From Halobacteriovorax sp. DA5 (GTDB lineage: Bacteria > Bdellovibrionota > Bacteriovoracia > Bacteriovoracales > Bacteriovoracaceae), in NCBI RefSeq assembly GCF_002903145.1, contig NZ_PPDJ01000015.1, forward strand, positions 1-56,295: a stretch of 56,295 nt of DNA, written 5' to 3'. Made by a program: the position numbers and the translations under genes. Below, one piece after another: positions 1 through 8,858 of the stretch (its first letter is position 1; every line of letters begins with the position of its first letter). Below the pieces are notes generated by a model, which worked only from the letters and a program-made list of their open reading frames with translations, searched no databases and was not told the DNA's origin.

Positions 1-30
1 GCTGGTACAGTATCTGAAATTCTAGACTAA
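1..30 (+). CDS. tuf: Elongation factor Tu, C-terminal end (partial)
   Basis: Nine codons plus a TAA stop are visible, reading AGTVSEILD. This fits the EF-Tu C-terminus, which usually ends in a VGAG-V-x-x-I/V-L type sequence. EF-Tu delivers aminoacyl-tRNA to the ribosome. Its position directly before the rpsJ cluster matches the common str-S10 gene order (rpsL-rpsG-fusA-tuf then rpsJ). A strong terminator follows within 20 bases. Only the tail is present, so the call rests on this short match plus context. Confidence 0.75.
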   Translation, partial: AGTVSEILD

Positions 31-46
31 TTTTTAGTTAAATATT

Positions 47-75
47 GGGGTGATTTTTAAATCACCCCTTTTTTA
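47..75 (+). terminator. Rho-independent terminator after tuf
   Basis: A 9-bp perfect stem (47-55 with 60-68, GGGGTGATT/AATCACCCC) with a 4-base loop is followed by a run of T (69-74). It separates the tuf (str) operon from the rpsJ cluster. Confidence 0.9.
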
Positions 76-130
76 TGCTCAATATTTTGAATTGACGCGT
101 AAAAAATATATGGCCTAGCGTAAAAATAAT

Positions 131-160
131 TTGACAATAGGCCCAAAAAAACAGTAAAAG
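131..160 (+). promoter_or_regulatory. Candidate sigma-70-type promoter for the rpsJ cluster
   Basis: A perfect TTGACA lies at 131-136. The best -10 is the weak TAAAAG at 155-160 (18-base spacer). It sits after the tuf terminator and 37 bases before the preferred rpsJ start, where a promoter is expected. The -10 match is only 4 of 6, so the exact site is uncertain. Confidence 0.4.
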
Positions 161-196
161 TCAGGTTCAACTTTTAAAATTGATAATAGGATGAGT

Positions 197-505
197 ATGA
201 AAGCTTCTAAGTTAAGAATTAAATTACGCGCATATGATCACAAGCTTCTAGATAGCTCAGTTGATGAGATCGTACAAACAGCTAAAGAGACAGGCGCAAG
301 AGTAGCGGGTCCAATCCCATTACCAACAGAAATTAACAAGTTTACAGTTCTTAGAGGACCTCACAAAGATAAAAAATCTCGTGAGCAATTCGAAATGAGA
401 ACGCACAAGAGACTAATTGATATCGTTGATCCAACTCAACAAACTGTTGATAGCCTAATGAAGTTAGATCTATCAGCTGGTGTTGACGTAGAGATCAAGT
501 ACTAG
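197..505 (+). CDS. rpsJ: 30S ribosomal protein S10
   Basis: 102 residues, the usual S10 length. The N-terminal [15 protein letters not shown] and the central GPIPLPTE loop are S10 hallmarks; in other bacteria S10 works both in the 30S head and as the NusE partner of NusB in antitermination. Two in-frame ATGs exist, at 191 and 197. The 197 start is preferred because AGGATGAG lies just upstream as a Shine-Dalgarno (SD) sequence, while the 191 ATG directly abuts the AGG. It is the first gene of the ribosomal cluster, 72 bases before rplC. Confidence 0.96.
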   Translation: MKASKLRIKLRAYDHKLLDSSVDEIVQTAKETGARVAGPIPLPTEINKFTVLRGPHKDKKSREQFEMRTHKRLIDIVDPTQQTVDSLMKLDLSAGVDVEIKY

Positions 506-577
506 TATAAACGAAAAAAATTTTTATTATTAACCATGCATGCATCTCTTGGAGAAGAGTGATGCTGTGGAGGCAAA

Positions 578-1252
578 ATGACAGAAGAAACTCAAGCAGT
601 TGAGACTACTGCTACTGTATCGCTTAATACTATCTATGGTGTTAAAGCTGGTATGACAAGAATCTTTGATGAAGCTGGGAATCACGTTCCAGTTACAGTT
701 ATCAAGTTAATTCCTAACAAAGTTACACAAGTTAAAACTTTAGACAAAGATGGTTACGAGGCTTACCAAGTAGGTTACTACGAAAAAAGAGAAAAGCTTG
801 TAAACAAGCCAACTCAAGGTCACCTTAAAGCTGCTAATGTTGAAAATAACTTTGTAAAATTTGCAGAAGTTAGAACAGAAGGCGTAGATGCTGCTAACTT
901 AGGTAAAGATCTATCTCTAGAGTCATTTGAAGCTTCTACATATGTTGATGTAACAGGTACATCAAAAGGTAAAGGGTTCCAAGGTCAAATGAAGCGTCAC
1001 AACTTCAAAGGTGGACCTGCTACTCACGGTTCTAAGTTTCACAGACGTGGTGGTTCGATCGGTAACAGAGCGACTCCTGGTAAGGTTTGGAAGAACAAAA
1101 GAATGCCTGGTCACATGGGTTGTGACACAAAAACAATCCAAAACATCAAGGTTGTTGAAGTTAATCAAGATAAAGGATACATGCTACTTAAGGGATCAGT
1201 ACCTGGTTCTAAAAATGGTTTTGTAAGAATTGCAAAAGCACTTAAGAAGTAA
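578..1252 (+). CDS. rplC: 50S ribosomal protein L3
   Basis: 224 residues, somewhat longer than the roughly 209 of E. coli L3. L3 is one of the first proteins to bind 23S rRNA and reaches toward the peptidyl-transferase centre. The body starts at about residue 18 (YGVKAGMTRIF) and holds the conserved GGPATHGSKFHRR loop near residue 145. The first 17 residues (Thr/Glu/Ala-rich) are an extra extension. The SD is GGAGG at about 569. Second gene of the cluster, 22 bases before rplD. Confidence 0.97.
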   Translation: MTEETQAVETTATVSLNTIYGVKAGMTRIFDEAGNHVPVTVIKLIPNKVTQVKTLDKDGYEAYQVGYYEKREKLVNKPTQGHLKAANVENNFVKFAEVRTEGVDAANLGKDLSLESFEASTYVDVTGTSKGKGFQGQMKRHNFKGGPATHGSKFHRRGGSIGNRATPGKVWKNKRMPGHMGCDTKTIQNIKVVEVNQDKGYMLLKGSVPGSKNGFVRIAKALKK

Positions 1253-1274
1253 TTGTAGGCTGAGGTAAGAAGTT

Positions 1275-1892
1275 ATGAGTGATGTAACAGTATTAAATTC
1301 GAAATTTGAAAATGCAGGAACACTTACTGCTCCAGTAAGCTTAACTGCTGAAGATATTAATGTAGCGGCTGTTCACCAGGTTGTTAAAGCTACTCTAGCG
1401 GGAAGAAGACAAGGTAATGCTTGTGTTAAAGGTCGTTCAGATGTTAGCGGTGGTGGTGCAAAACCATTCAAGCAAAAAGGTACAGGTAGAGCTAGACAAG
1501 GTTCAATTAGATCGTCTCTTATGGTAGGCGGTGGAACTGTTCACGGTCCAAGCCCAAGAAGCTATGTTCAAAAAGTTAACAAGAAAATGGCAAAGGTTGC
1601 AATTCAATCTGTACTTGCTGACAAACTCCAAGCTGGAAAGTTGACAGTAGTAGATACAATTGAATCAACTGGTAAAACTAAAGAAATGTACACTCTATTA
1701 AATGGTAAGGGTTTACTTCCTGCTTTAGTAGTAACTGCTGATAAAAACTCACCAGCTCTTAGAGCAGTGAAGAACTTACAGTGGGGTAAAGGGATGGCCG
1801 TAGAAGGTTTCTCTGTATACGAAGCAGTAAAATTTGAAAACCTAGTTATCGAAAAGAGTGCATTAGAAACCCTATTAAATAAGTTGGTGTAG
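1275..1892 (+). CDS. rplD: 50S ribosomal protein L4
   Basis: 205 residues, normal for L4. The long basic loop, with GGGAKPFKQKGTGRARQGS at about residues 59-77, lines the peptide exit tunnel in known ribosomes. In E. coli L4 also represses its own operon through the S10 leader; no such leader structure was identified here. It lies three bases upstream of rplW, suggesting coupled translation. Confidence 0.97.
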   Translation: MSDVTVLNSKFENAGTLTAPVSLTAEDINVAAVHQVVKATLAGRRQGNACVKGRSDVSGGGAKPFKQKGTGRARQGSIRSSLMVGGGTVHGPSPRSYVQKVNKKMAKVAIQSVLADKLQAGKLTVVDTIESTGKTKEMYTLLNGKGLLPALVVTADKNSPALRAVKNLQWGKGMAVEGFSVYEAVKFENLVIEKSALETLLNKLV

Positions 1893-1895
1893 ATT

Positions 1896-2186
1896 ATGGC
1901 GACGTTAGAAAATGTATTAAAGAAACCACTTATCACTGAAAAGACTTCTGTTGCTACAGACAGCCAGAACCGTTTTGGTTTTGTAGTTGATCTTAAAGCA
2001 AACAAGCATCAAATCAAGAATGCTGTTGAAGCTCTATATGATGTGAAAGTTTTAAATGTAAAGACAAACATCACTCCAGGTAAAGTTAAAAGAGCTGGTA
2101 AAGGTGTAAAAAAGACTAGTAAATTCAAGAAGGCTTTCGTTCAATTAGCGGAAGGTCAAAAGATTGAATTTTTTAAAGGTGTTTAA
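1896..2186 (+). CDS. rplW: 50S ribosomal protein L23
   Basis: 96 residues, typical of L23. It starts with the family's KKPLITEKTS segment and has the NKHQIKNAVE helix that precedes the rRNA-binding loop. L23 lies at the tunnel exit and is the docking site for trigger factor and SRP in other bacteria. It follows rplD by 3 bases and precedes rplB by 19. Confidence 0.97.
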   Translation: MATLENVLKKPLITEKTSVATDSQNRFGFVVDLKANKHQIKNAVEALYDVKVLNVKTNITPGKVKRAGKGVKKTSKFKKAFVQLAEGQKIEFFKGV

Positions 2187-2205
2187 CTAGTTAGCTGAGG
2201 AAATT

Positions 2206-3030
2206 ATGGGTATTAAAAGATTTAAACCAACAACTCCTTCACTAAGAAAGATGCAAGTCGTAAATAGTGATGAGTTAACAAAAGGTGTAAAGCCAGTTAA
2301 AGGCCTTACAGCTGTTAAGAAAAATTTTGCAGGTAGAAATAACTCTGGACGTATCACTGTTAGACACAGAGGTGGTGGAGTTAAGAGAAGATACAGAATT
2401 ATTGATTTCAAAAGAAATAAAACAGATATCCCTGCAACTGTTCAAGCGATCTCTTACGATCCGAACAGAACTTGTAATATTGCACTTATCGCTTACTTAG
2501 ACGGTGAAAAAAGCTACATCCTAGCTCCACTTGGTCTAAAAGTTGGTGATAAGGTAATCGCTTCTGCAGATGCAGATATTAAAGTAGGAAATGCTAAGAA
2601 GCTTAAGGACATTCCAGTTGGTACTCTTGTACACAACGTAGAAATGTACCCAGGAGCTGGTGGTCAGCTAGCACGTTCTGCTGGTTCTTACGTTCAAATT
2701 ATGGCTAAAGAAGGTCGTTTTGCTCTTCTTAGAATGCCATCAGGTGAGCTTAGAAAAGTTGAAGTTGATTGTGTAGCAACAATCGGTCAAGTTGGTAATC
2801 TTGATCATGAAAAACGTAACATTGGTAAAGCTGGACGTAAGAGAAAGCTTGGTTTCAGACCAACTGTACGTGGTGTTGCTATGAACCCAGTTGATCACCC
2901 ACACGGTGGTGGTGAAGGTAGAACTTCAGGTGGACGTCATCCAGTATCACCATGGGGAACACCAACTAAGGGTTACAAGACTAGAACTAATAAGAGAACT
3001 GATAAGTTCATCGTTAAGAGAAGAAAGTAG
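2206..3030 (+). CDS. rplB: 50S ribosomal protein L2
   Basis: 274 residues, the standard length. It shows the N-terminal OB and SH3-like folds and the conserved [13 protein letters not shown] loop near residue 225, whose histidine is close to the peptidyl-transferase centre. L2 is needed for subunit association. The SD is GAGG just upstream of 2206. It precedes rpsS by 12 bases. Confidence 0.98.
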   Translation: MGIKRFKPTTPSLRKMQVVNSDELTKGVKPVKGLTAVKKNFAGRNNSGRITVRHRGGGVKRRYRIIDFKRNKTDIPATVQAISYDPNRTCNIALIAYLDGEKSYILAPLGLKVGDKVIASADADIKVGNAKKLKDIPVGTLVHNVEMYPGAGGQLARSAGSYVQIMAKEGRFALLRMPSGELRKVEVDCVATIGQVGNLDHEKRNIGKAGRKRKLGFRPTVRGVAMNPVDHPHGGGEGRTSGGRHPVSPWGTPTKGYKTRTNKRTDKFIVKRRK

Positions 3031-3042
3031 TAGGAGATTAAT

Positions 3043-3327
3043 ATGGCCCGTTCATTAAAAAAAGGTCCATTTGTTGATATTAGCTTAATGAAAAAAGCTC
3101 TACAAATGCAAGAAGAAGGTAACAAAGGTAACAAAGTGATCAAGACTTGGTCTAGAAGATCAACTATTGTTCCTGAGTTCATCGGACTTACTTTTGCCGT
3201 TCACAACGGAAAAAAATTCATACCGGTTTATGTAACAGATAACATGATTGGACATAAATTAGGTGAATTTGCACTAACTAGAACATACTTCGGTCACGGT
3301 GCAGATAAGAAAGCTAAGAAGAGATAG
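3043..3327 (+). CDS. rpsS: 30S ribosomal protein S19
   Basis: 94 residues. The [12 protein letters not shown] start and the central [15 protein letters not shown] segment are S19 signatures. S19 sits in the 30S head next to S13, contacting tRNA and forming a bridge to the large subunit. SD AGGAG lies upstream of 3043. Order rplB-rpsS-rplV-rpsC is the standard S10-operon order. Confidence 0.98.
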   Translation: MARSLKKGPFVDISLMKKALQMQEEGNKGNKVIKTWSRRSTIVPEFIGLTFAVHNGKKFIPVYVTDNMIGHKLGEFALTRTYFGHGADKKAKKR

Positions 3328-3357
3328 TAAAGTTAGAGTTGAATAAGGAGAGGTCAG

Positions 3358-3693
3358 ATGGCCATTACAGTTAGAAACAGTAGAGTTGGTATCGCACCAA
3401 GAAAAGTAAGACAGGTTTGCGATCTAATTAGAAAGAAGAAAGCTTCTGAAGCGCTAAAAATCTTACGCTTCCAAGAGAAGAAAGAAATTGCACTTGTTTT
3501 AACAAAATTAATTAATAGTGGATTAGCTATCGCAGCTGATTCTGAGAAGTATGATCTAGATAACCTAGTTATCGGTACAATTAAAGCGGACGAAGGTCCA
3601 ACTTTAAAGCGTATTCAGCCAAGAGCTCAAGGTCGTGCGTTCAGAATTAGAAAAAGAACTAGTCACATAACAGTTGAACTAAAAGAAGCATAG
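3358..3693 (+). CDS. rplV: 50S ribosomal protein L22
   Basis: 111 residues, matching L22. It has the APRKVRQVCDLIRKK helix and the C-terminal beta hairpin (about 85-105, RIQPRAQGRAFRIRKRTSHI) that projects into the exit tunnel and is a known site of macrolide resistance. Nothing unusual is seen in the hairpin. SD GGAGAGG lies upstream; rpsC follows after 8 bases. Confidence 0.97.
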   Translation: MAITVRNSRVGIAPRKVRQVCDLIRKKKASEALKILRFQEKKEIALVLTKLINSGLAIAADSEKYDLDNLVIGTIKADEGPTLKRIQPRAQGRAFRIRKRTSHITVELKEA

Positions 3694-3701
3694 GATAAAT
3701 T

Positions 3702-4331
3702 ATGGGACAAAAAGTACATCCATACGGTTTTAGATTAGGTTATATTAAGTCATGGCATTCAAACTGGTTTGCTAACGATAGAGAATACGGTGAAACACTT
3801 CACGAAGATCTAGCGATTAGAAACTACATTGAAAAAAACATGAAAAATGCTTCTGTAGCTAATATCGAATTATCAAGAACTTCAAACCAGGTTAAAGTAA
3901 CTGTTTATACAGCTAAGCCAGGTGTTGCTATTGGTAAAAAAGGTGCAGGAATTGAGAAAATTAGAAACGACCTTAAGAAACTTACTAAAGGTACACTAAT
4001 CTTCAATATTGCAGAAGTTAAGAGACCAGATGCGGAAGCTAAGTTAATCGCGGAAAACATTGCAGGTCAGCTTGAAAAACGTGTAGCTTTCAGAAGAGCA
4101 ATGAAGAAAGTTATGCAGTCAGCATTCAGAGCTGGTGTAAAAGGTATCCGTGTTAGAACAGCAGGACGTCTTGGCGGAGCTGAGATGGCAAGAGCTGAAG
4201 GTTATACAGAAAGAAAAGTTCCACTACATACTCTTAGAGCAGACATTGATTACAATACTGCTGAAGCTCACACTACATACGGTGTTATCGGTGTAAAAGT
4301 TTGGGTTTACAAAGGTGAGATCTATAAGTAG
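3702..4331 (+). CDS. rpsC: 30S ribosomal protein S3
   Basis: 209 residues, shorter than E. coli S3 (233) because the C-terminal tail is trimmed. It has the MGQKVHPYGFRLGY start, a KH domain with the GVAIGKKGAGIE loop at about residues 68-79, and the S3 C-terminal domain with RTAGRLGGAEMAR. S3 is part of the mRNA entry channel. SD is weak (AGGAT, 3693-3697). rplP follows after 39 bases. Confidence 0.97.
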   Translation: MGQKVHPYGFRLGYIKSWHSNWFANDREYGETLHEDLAIRNYIEKNMKNASVANIELSRTSNQVKVTVYTAKPGVAIGKKGAGIEKIRNDLKKLTKGTLIFNIAEVKRPDAEAKLIAENIAGQLEKRVAFRRAMKKVMQSAFRAGVKGIRVRTAGRLGGAEMARAEGYTERKVPLHTLRADIDYNTAEAHTTYGVIGVKVWVYKGEIYK

Positions 4332-4370
4332 TAGGAAATTCGTTAGTGAATTTATTTTATTGAGGTAAAT

Positions 4371-4790
4371 ATGTTAAGTCCAAAGAAAGTAAAGTGGCGT
4401 AAGCAGCAGAAAGGAAGAATGAAGGGTAAGGCGAACCGTGGAAATACTATCACGTTCGGTGAATTTGCTATACAAGCCCTATCATGTGGGTATATAACTA
4501 ACCGTCAAATTGAAGCTGCCCGTATTGCAATGACAAGAAAGATCAAAAGAGGTGGTAACGTTTGGATCAAGATCTTCCCAGATAAGGTCCTTACTAAGAA
4601 GCCAGCTGAAGTTCGTATGGGGAAAGGTAAAGGTTCTCCAGATTCTTGGGTTGCAGTTGTAAAACCAGGAAGAGTAATGTTTGAAATCAAGCACATCGAT
4701 CCTGAGCTAAGTAAACAAGCACTTAAGCTTGCAATGTATAAACTACCTGTAAAGACTAGAATTATTTCTAGAGAGCAGCAGGAACTTTAA
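4371..4790 (+). CDS. rplP: 50S ribosomal protein L16
   Basis: 139 residues with the [20 protein letters not shown] start and the family segments [13 protein letters not shown] and [19 protein letters not shown]. The latter carries the conserved Arg of the RMGxGKG loop that is hydroxylated in E. coli. L16 positions the A-site tRNA. SD TTGAGG lies upstream of 4371. Confidence 0.97.
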   Translation: MLSPKKVKWRKQQKGRMKGKANRGNTITFGEFAIQALSCGYITNRQIEAARIAMTRKIKRGGNVWIKIFPDKVLTKKPAEVRMGKGKGSPDSWVAVVKPGRVMFEIKHIDPELSKQALKLAMYKLPVKTRIISREQQEL

Positions 4791-4807
4791 ATCGTTAAGA
4801 GGAAGTT

Positions 4808-5005
4808 ATGCAAAAGTTAGAATACAAAGATATAAGCGGTTTAAGCGGTAAAGAAATTGATGCAAAAGTAGCTGAAATGAGAAGAGCGATTTTTGATATC
4901 AACATGTCTAAAACGACAAGTGGTATCGAAAAACCTCATGAGCTAAAACTTGCAAAAAAGAATATTGCTAAATTATTAACAGCAAAAAATGCTAAAGGTG
5001 AGTAA
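4808..5005 (+). CDS. rpmC: 50S ribosomal protein L29
   Basis: 65 residues forming the expected two-helix protein: a first helix around LSGKEIDAKVAEMRRAIFDI and a second around PHELKLAKKNIAKLLT. L29 sits beside L23 at the tunnel exit. SD GAGG at about 4800. Its stop is two bases from the rpsQ start, so the two are probably translated together. Confidence 0.95.
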   Translation: MQKLEYKDISGLSGKEIDAKVAEMRRAIFDINMSKTTSGIEKPHELKLAKKNIAKLLTAKNAKGE

Positions 5006-5007
5006 CC

Positions 5008-5256
5008 ATGAGTACAAATACGTTTAAGAGAAAGCTAGATGGTGTAGTTGTTTCTGTAAAGAATGAAAATACAGTTGTTGTGAATGTTGCTAGACGTTTC
5101 AAGCACCCTGTTTACAGCAAATTCGTTACAAAAACTAAAAAGTACCACGCTCATAACGTAAGTTTAGAAGCGAATCTAGGTGACAATGTAACAATTATTG
5201 AAAGTAAACCTTATTCAAAACTCAAAAAGTGGGAACTGTTAAAGGTAAATAAGTAG
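5008..5256 (+). CDS. rpsQ: 30S ribosomal protein S17
   Basis: 82 residues with the S17 OB fold: KLDGVVVSVKNENTVVVNV, then RRFKHPVYSKFVTKTKKYHAH, the segment that contacts 16S rRNA. In E. coli this is the last gene of the S10 operon. A small bulged hairpin with a T run overlaps its stop codon (see 5254-5275). Confidence 0.96.
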   Translation: MSTNTFKRKLDGVVVSVKNENTVVVNVARRFKHPVYSKFVTKTKKYHAHNVSLEANLGDNVTIIESKPYSKLKKWELLKVNK

Positions 5257-5275
5257 GGCTTAATAAGCCTATTTT
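5254..5275 (+). terminator. Weak hairpin at the S10/spc boundary
   Basis: TAGGGCTT pairs with AAGCCTA (one bulged G) around a 3-base loop and is followed by TTTT. It starts at the rpsQ stop codon and ends just before the rplN SD. This is the boundary between the S10 and spc operons in E. coli. It is too short for full termination, so a partial attenuator is the most one can say. Confidence 0.3.
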
Positions 5276-5286
5276 AGGAGTTAGTA

Positions 5287-5655
5287 ATGATCCAAATGCA
5301 AACTAAGTTAGAAGTTGCTGATAACTCTGGAGCTAAAGAAGTAAAGTGTATCAAGGTTCTTGGTGGTTCAAAAAGAATGAACGCAAATCTTGGTGACATT
5401 ATTGTTGTAGCAGTTCAGCAAGCACTACCAGGTGGAAAAATTAAAAAGGGTGATGTTAAGAAAGCGGTTATCGTTAGAACTAAGTACCCAATTAGAAGAG
5501 AAGACGGTTCATACATCAGATTTGATAAGAACAGCGTTGTAATACTAAATAATAACAATGAACCAGTAGGGACACGTATTTTTGGTCCTGTTGCGAGAGA
5601 GTTAAGAAACAAGAGCTTTACGAAGATCTGTTCTTTAGCGCCAGAAGTTCTTTAA
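5287..5655 (+). CDS. rplN: 50S ribosomal protein L14
   Basis: 122 residues, the usual length. It starts [19 protein letters not shown] and keeps the family's [25 protein letters not shown] and [13 protein letters not shown] segments. L14 forms inter-subunit bridges with 16S rRNA. SD AGGAG at 5276-5280. It opens the spc-type part of the cluster. Confidence 0.98.
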   Translation: MIQMQTKLEVADNSGAKEVKCIKVLGGSKRMNANLGDIIVVAVQQALPGGKIKKGDVKKAVIVRTKYPIRREDGSYIRFDKNSVVILNNNNEPVGTRIFGPVARELRNKSFTKICSLAPEVL

Positions 5656-5676
5656 TCAAGGTTCAGTGAGGAAGTT

Positions 5677-5988
5677 ATGCAAAAGCTAAAAGTTAATGAT
5701 AATGTTGTAGTTTTAACAGGTAAAGACAGAGGCAAAACTGGTGAAGTTAAGAAAATCAACTTCAAGACCAAAGTTGTTTATGTTGGTGGTGTTAATCTAG
5801 TAAAGAAAGCAATTAAACCAACTCAAGAGAACCCAGCTGGTGGTATCGTAGACATTGAAGCACCACTTCACATCTCAAATGTTGCTGTAGTTAGCCCAAA
5901 AACAAATAAGGCTACTAGAGTAAAAATTGAAGAAAAAGATGGTAAGAAGGTTAGAGTCGCTGTGTCTTGTGGATCAGTACTGAGTTAA
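5677..5988 (+). CDS. rplX: 50S ribosomal protein L24
   Basis: 103 residues. The KOW motif is clear near the N-terminus ([18 protein letters not shown]). L24 is one of the two proteins that start 50S assembly. SD GTGAGG upstream of 5677. rplE begins 14 bases after its stop. Confidence 0.96.
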   Translation: MQKLKVNDNVVVLTGKDRGKTGEVKKINFKTKVVYVGGVNLVKKAIKPTQENPAGGIVDIEAPLHISNVAVVSPKTNKATRVKIEEKDGKKVRVAVSCGSVLS

Positions 5989-6002
5989 GGATAGAGGCAA
6001 AA

Positions 6003-6542
6003 ATGAGCAGATTCAGAAAACTATATAATGACGAAATTAAAAATAAAATGACTGAGAAGTTTGGTTATAAGAATGTTAACCAAATTCCTAAGCTAGAAAA
6101 GATAGTAGTTAACTGTTGTACAAGAGACGCAGTAACTAACTCTAAAGTTGTTCAGTCGATTGTTAACGATCTTGGTACTATTACTGGTCAAAAGCCAGTT
6201 GTAGCTAAGGCTAGAAAATCAGTTGCTGGTTTCAAAATCAGAGAAGGTATGGCCTTAGGTGCAAACGTTACTCTTCGTGGTGATAGAATGTACGAATTCC
6301 TTGATAGACTTGTTAACATCACTCTTCCAAGAGTTCGTGACTTTAGAGGTGTTTCTTCTAAAGGTTTTGATGGAAAAGGTAACTACACTTTAGGTTTAAA
6401 AGAGCAGATTATTTTCCCAGAAATTTCTTACGATCAAATTGATAAAGTAAGAGGTCTAGGAATCTCAATCGTAACTACTGCTGGAAACAACGAAGAAGGT
6501 AGAGAGCTTCTAAACCTTTTTGGTATGCCTTTTAACAAGTAA
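6003..6542 (+). CDS. rplE: 50S ribosomal protein L5
   Basis: 179 residues from the ATG at 6003, the expected L5 length. This start is preferred over the upstream in-frame ATG at 5967, which lies inside rplX, because GAGG sits just before 6003 and [16 protein letters not shown] matches the L5 N-terminus. Family segments include [32 protein letters not shown] and [15 protein letters not shown]5 binds 5S rRNA and contacts P-site tRNA. Confidence 0.97.
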   Translation: MSRFRKLYNDEIKNKMTEKFGYKNVNQIPKLEKIVVNCCTRDAVTNSKVVQSIVNDLGTITGQKPVVAKARKSVAGFKIREGMALGANVTLRGDRMYEFLDRLVNITLPRVRDFRGVSSKGFDGKGNYTLGLKEQIIFPEISYDQIDKVRGLGISIVTTAGNNEEGRELLNLFGMPFNK

Positions 6543-6556
6543 TTGAGGATAATGTA

Positions 6557-6862
6557 ATGGCTAGAAAAGCGAAAATTGAAAGTAACAAAAAAAGAGCTAA
6601 GCTTGCTGAAAAATACGGTACTTTAAGAAAAGAACTTAAAGCTGCTATTATCAATGAAAATCTTTCTGACGAAGAAAGATTCGAAGCGATGATCAAGCTA
6701 CAGAAACTACCAAGAAATTCAGCTGCAATTAGAGTAAGAAATAGATGTGAATTAACTGGTCGTCCACGTGCTTTCTATAGAAAGTTCAAACTATCAAGAA
6801 TTCAATTTAGAGAGTTAGCACTTAGAGGAATGATCCCTGGTGTAACTAAGTCAAGCTGGTAA
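6557..6862 (+). CDS. rpsN: 30S ribosomal protein S14 (zinc-independent form)
   Basis: 101 residues, the long C-minus form as in E. coli. It lacks the two CxxC zinc motifs of the short form, with only one Cys ([17 protein letters not shown]). The C-terminus [11 protein letters not shown] is typical. S14 sits in the 30S head. It lies in the standard place between rplE and rpsH. Confidence 0.97.
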   Translation: MARKAKIESNKKRAKLAEKYGTLRKELKAAIINENLSDEERFEAMIKLQKLPRNSAAIRVRNRCELTGRPRAFYRKFKLSRIQFRELALRGMIPGVTKSSW

Positions 6863-6881
6863 TGGTTGAGGAGACGAAATT

Positions 6882-7265
6882 ATGATGACTGATCCTATTG
6901 CAGATATGTTAACAAGAATTAGAAATGCAATTAATGCTGGACACGATAGAGTGGAATTTCCAGCTTCGAAAATGAAAGCAGGTGTTTGTAAAGTTATGAA
7001 AGACGAAGGTTATATTCGTTCATTCAAAATTATTGCAAAGAGCCAATCAGATATTAGAATCAAAGTATTACTTAAAGACGACGCTATCGTAGGTCTTGAG
7101 AGAGTTTCTAAACCAGGTCTTAGACAGTATCGTGGTTACAAGGACATCTCTAGAGTTATTAGTGGTCTAGGTACTTCAATCCTATCAACTTCTAAAGGAA
7201 TTATTTCTGATAGAGAAGCGAGAGCGACTAAAGTTGGTGGTGAAGTAATCTGTAATATTTGGTAG
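6882..7265 (+). CDS. rpsH: 30S ribosomal protein S8
   Basis: 127 residues, slightly shorter than E. coli S8 (130). It begins MMTDPIADMLTRIRNA, and has the conserved C-terminal STSKGIISDREAR segment. S8 binds helix 21 of 16S rRNA and represses the spc operon in E. coli. SD GAGGAG lies 8 bases before the ATG at 6882; the next codon is also ATG, so the start may be one residue later. Confidence 0.97.
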   Translation: MMTDPIADMLTRIRNAINAGHDRVEFPASKMKAGVCKVMKDEGYIRSFKIIAKSQSDIRIKVLLKDDAIVGLERVSKPGLRQYRGYKDISRVISGLGTSILSTSKGIISDREARATKVGGEVICNIW

Positions 7266-7278
7266 TAGGGAGCGAGTA

Positions 7279-7815
7279 ATGTCACGTGTAGGAAAAAACC
7301 CGGTAGTAGTTCCTGAGAAAGTTCAGGTTACAATAAATGGTACAAATGTATCAGTTAAAGGACCTAAAGGTGAGCTAGAGTACACTTTTAATGATAGAGT
7401 GACTTTTGCACAAGAAGGTAATGAAATTAAAGTAACTCCTGTTGATGAGTCTAAAAAGTCTCGTGCAATGTGGGGTACAGCAAGACAAATCGTTTTCAAC
7501 ATGGTAACTGGTGTTACTGATGGATTTGTTAGAAAGCTAGAATTCAACGGTGTTGGTTATAAGGCAGCTGTTAGTGGTGATACATTAACTCTTAACCTTG
7601 GATACTCACATCCAATTGAATATGTTCTTCCAGAAGGTGTAGCAGCGAAAGTTGCTGGTAAAGAAATCGAACTAACTGGTAGTAACAAAGAACTAGTTGG
7701 ATTTGCTGCTGCAAAGATCCGTTCATTCAGACCACCAGAGCCATATAAAGGTAAAGGTGTTAAATACGCTGAAGAAACAATCGTAAGAAAAGCTGGTAAA
7801 TCTGGCGGTAAGTAA
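7279..7815 (+). CDS. rplF: 50S ribosomal protein L6
   Basis: 178 residues in the family's two repeated domains. SRVGKNPVVVPEKV opens the protein and the C-terminal RSFRPPEPYKGKGVKY segment is diagnostic. L6 lies near the sarcin-ricin loop and the factor-binding site. A 54-base gap with a small hairpin separates it from rplR, the widest gap in this part of the cluster. Confidence 0.97.
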   Translation: MSRVGKNPVVVPEKVQVTINGTNVSVKGPKGELEYTFNDRVTFAQEGNEIKVTPVDESKKSRAMWGTARQIVFNMVTGVTDGFVRKLEFNGVGYKAAVSGDTLTLNLGYSHPIEYVLPEGVAAKVAGKEIELTGSNKELVGFAAAKIRSFRPPEPYKGKGVKYAEETIVRKAGKSGGK

Positions 7816-7869
7816 TAAAAAGTAGCCTGAGAATGGCCCGCAGTGAGGGCCTAGGGTGAGGAGTTTAAA

Positions 7870-8247
7870 ATGATTAGAAAGCCTTATGGTAAAGCTGGTA
7901 AAGCAAGTACAGCTAGAAAAATTAGAAGAAAACTTGCTATCCGTAAGAAAGTAAACGGAACATCTGAGAGACCACGTCTATCAGTTAACCGTACAAACAA
8001 GCACATCACAGTTCAAGTAATTGACGATGTTGCTAACAAGACACTTTTCAGTGTTCAAACTTATGGTAAAAATGCTGTTGAAGGAAAAAGCAATATTGCT
8101 GGTGCAACGCTTGTTGGTGCAAAACTTGCTGAAAACCTAAAGTCTAACAATATTTCAACTGCTGTATTCGACAGAAACGGACTTAGATACCACGGTGTAA
8201 TCAAGGCTGTTGTTGAAGCTGCTAGAGAAAATGGAATTCAAATTTAG
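7870..8247 (+). CDS. rplR: 50S ribosomal protein L18
   Basis: 125 residues. A basic N-terminal tail (about 1-28) is followed by the RPRLSVNRTNKHITVQVID beta strands and the C-terminal FDRNGLRYHGVIKAVVEAARENG, all L18 features. L18 carries 5S rRNA into the large subunit with L5. SD GTGAGGAG lies upstream at 7856-7863. Confidence 0.97.
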   Translation: MIRKPYGKAGKASTARKIRRKLAIRKKVNGTSERPRLSVNRTNKHITVQVIDDVANKTLFSVQTYGKNAVEGKSNIAGATLVGAKLAENLKSNNISTAVFDRNGLRYHGVIKAVVEAARENGIQI

Positions 8248-8256
8248 GAGTAAGTC

Positions 8257-8847
8257 ATGACTGAAGAAAATAAAAGCGTTGAAAAAACAGTAAAAGCAGA
8301 ACCAAAGAAAAGACAAGCTTCTAAAAAAGCTCCAGCGAAAAAGCGTCAAGCTAGCTCAATGGACGTTGAACTTGAAGAAAGAGTTGTTGCTGTAAATAGA
8401 GTTGCAAAGGTTATGAAGGGTGGTAGAAGATTTTCTTTCAGTGCTCTAATGATCGTTGGTGATAAAAATGGTCGCGTAGGTTACGGTCTTGGTAAAGCTA
8501 AGGAAGTTCCTGAAGCAATCAGAAAAGCTACTCAAGCTGCACAAAAAAGCATGATTTCAGTACCAGTAGATGCAGGAACTATTCCTCACTCAGTACTAGG
8601 TGAATTTGATGCTGGTAAGATTCTATTCAAACCTGCTGCAGAAGGTACAGGGGTTAAGGCTGCTGGTGCATGTCGTTCAATCCTTGAACTTGCTGGTGTT
8701 AAAGACGTTCTAACGAAGTCTTTAAGAGGTAACAACCCACATAATATCGTTAAGGCAACTTTTGACGCTCTTAAGCAATTAAGATCTGTAGAAGAAGTAG
8801 CTAAGGCACGTGGTAAAGAAGCTAAAGGCTTAAGAATTAAAGGTTAA
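8257..8847 (+). CDS. rpsE: 30S ribosomal protein S5 with Lys-rich N-terminal extension
   Basis: 196 residues against about 167 in E. coli. The S5 core starts near residue 36 ([23 protein letters not shown]) and includes [18 protein letters not shown] and [13 protein letters not shown]. The first 35 residues are an extra Lys/Ala/Glu-rich tail with the word KKRQAS twice. S5 helps proofreading and mRNA unwinding at the 30S entry site. SD AGGAG at about 8246. Confidence 0.97.
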   Translation: MTEENKSVEKTVKAEPKKRQASKKAPAKKRQASSMDVELEERVVAVNRVAKVMKGGRRFSFSALMIVGDKNGRVGYGLGKAKEVPEAIRKATQAAQKSMISVPVDAGTIPHSVLGEFDAGKILFKPAAEGTGVKAAGACRSILELAGVKDVLTKSLRGNNPHNIVKATFDALKQLRSVEEVAKARGKEAKGLRIKG

Positions 8848-8858
8848 TTGAGGTTGAT

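Noticed and set aside
112..143. Inverted repeat GGCCTA/TAGGCC around the rpsJ -35
   Set aside because: Only 6 bp with a 20-base gap and no extension on either side; can arise by chance.
1604..2005. Long frames on the minus strand within ribosomal genes
   Set aside because: They mirror the codon pattern of the plus-strand genes, have no SD and no known protein features.
7835..7851. Small hairpin GGCCC/GGGCC between rplF and rplR
   Set aside because: Stem of 5 bp with no T run; too weak for a terminator and no ligand-binding pattern seen.
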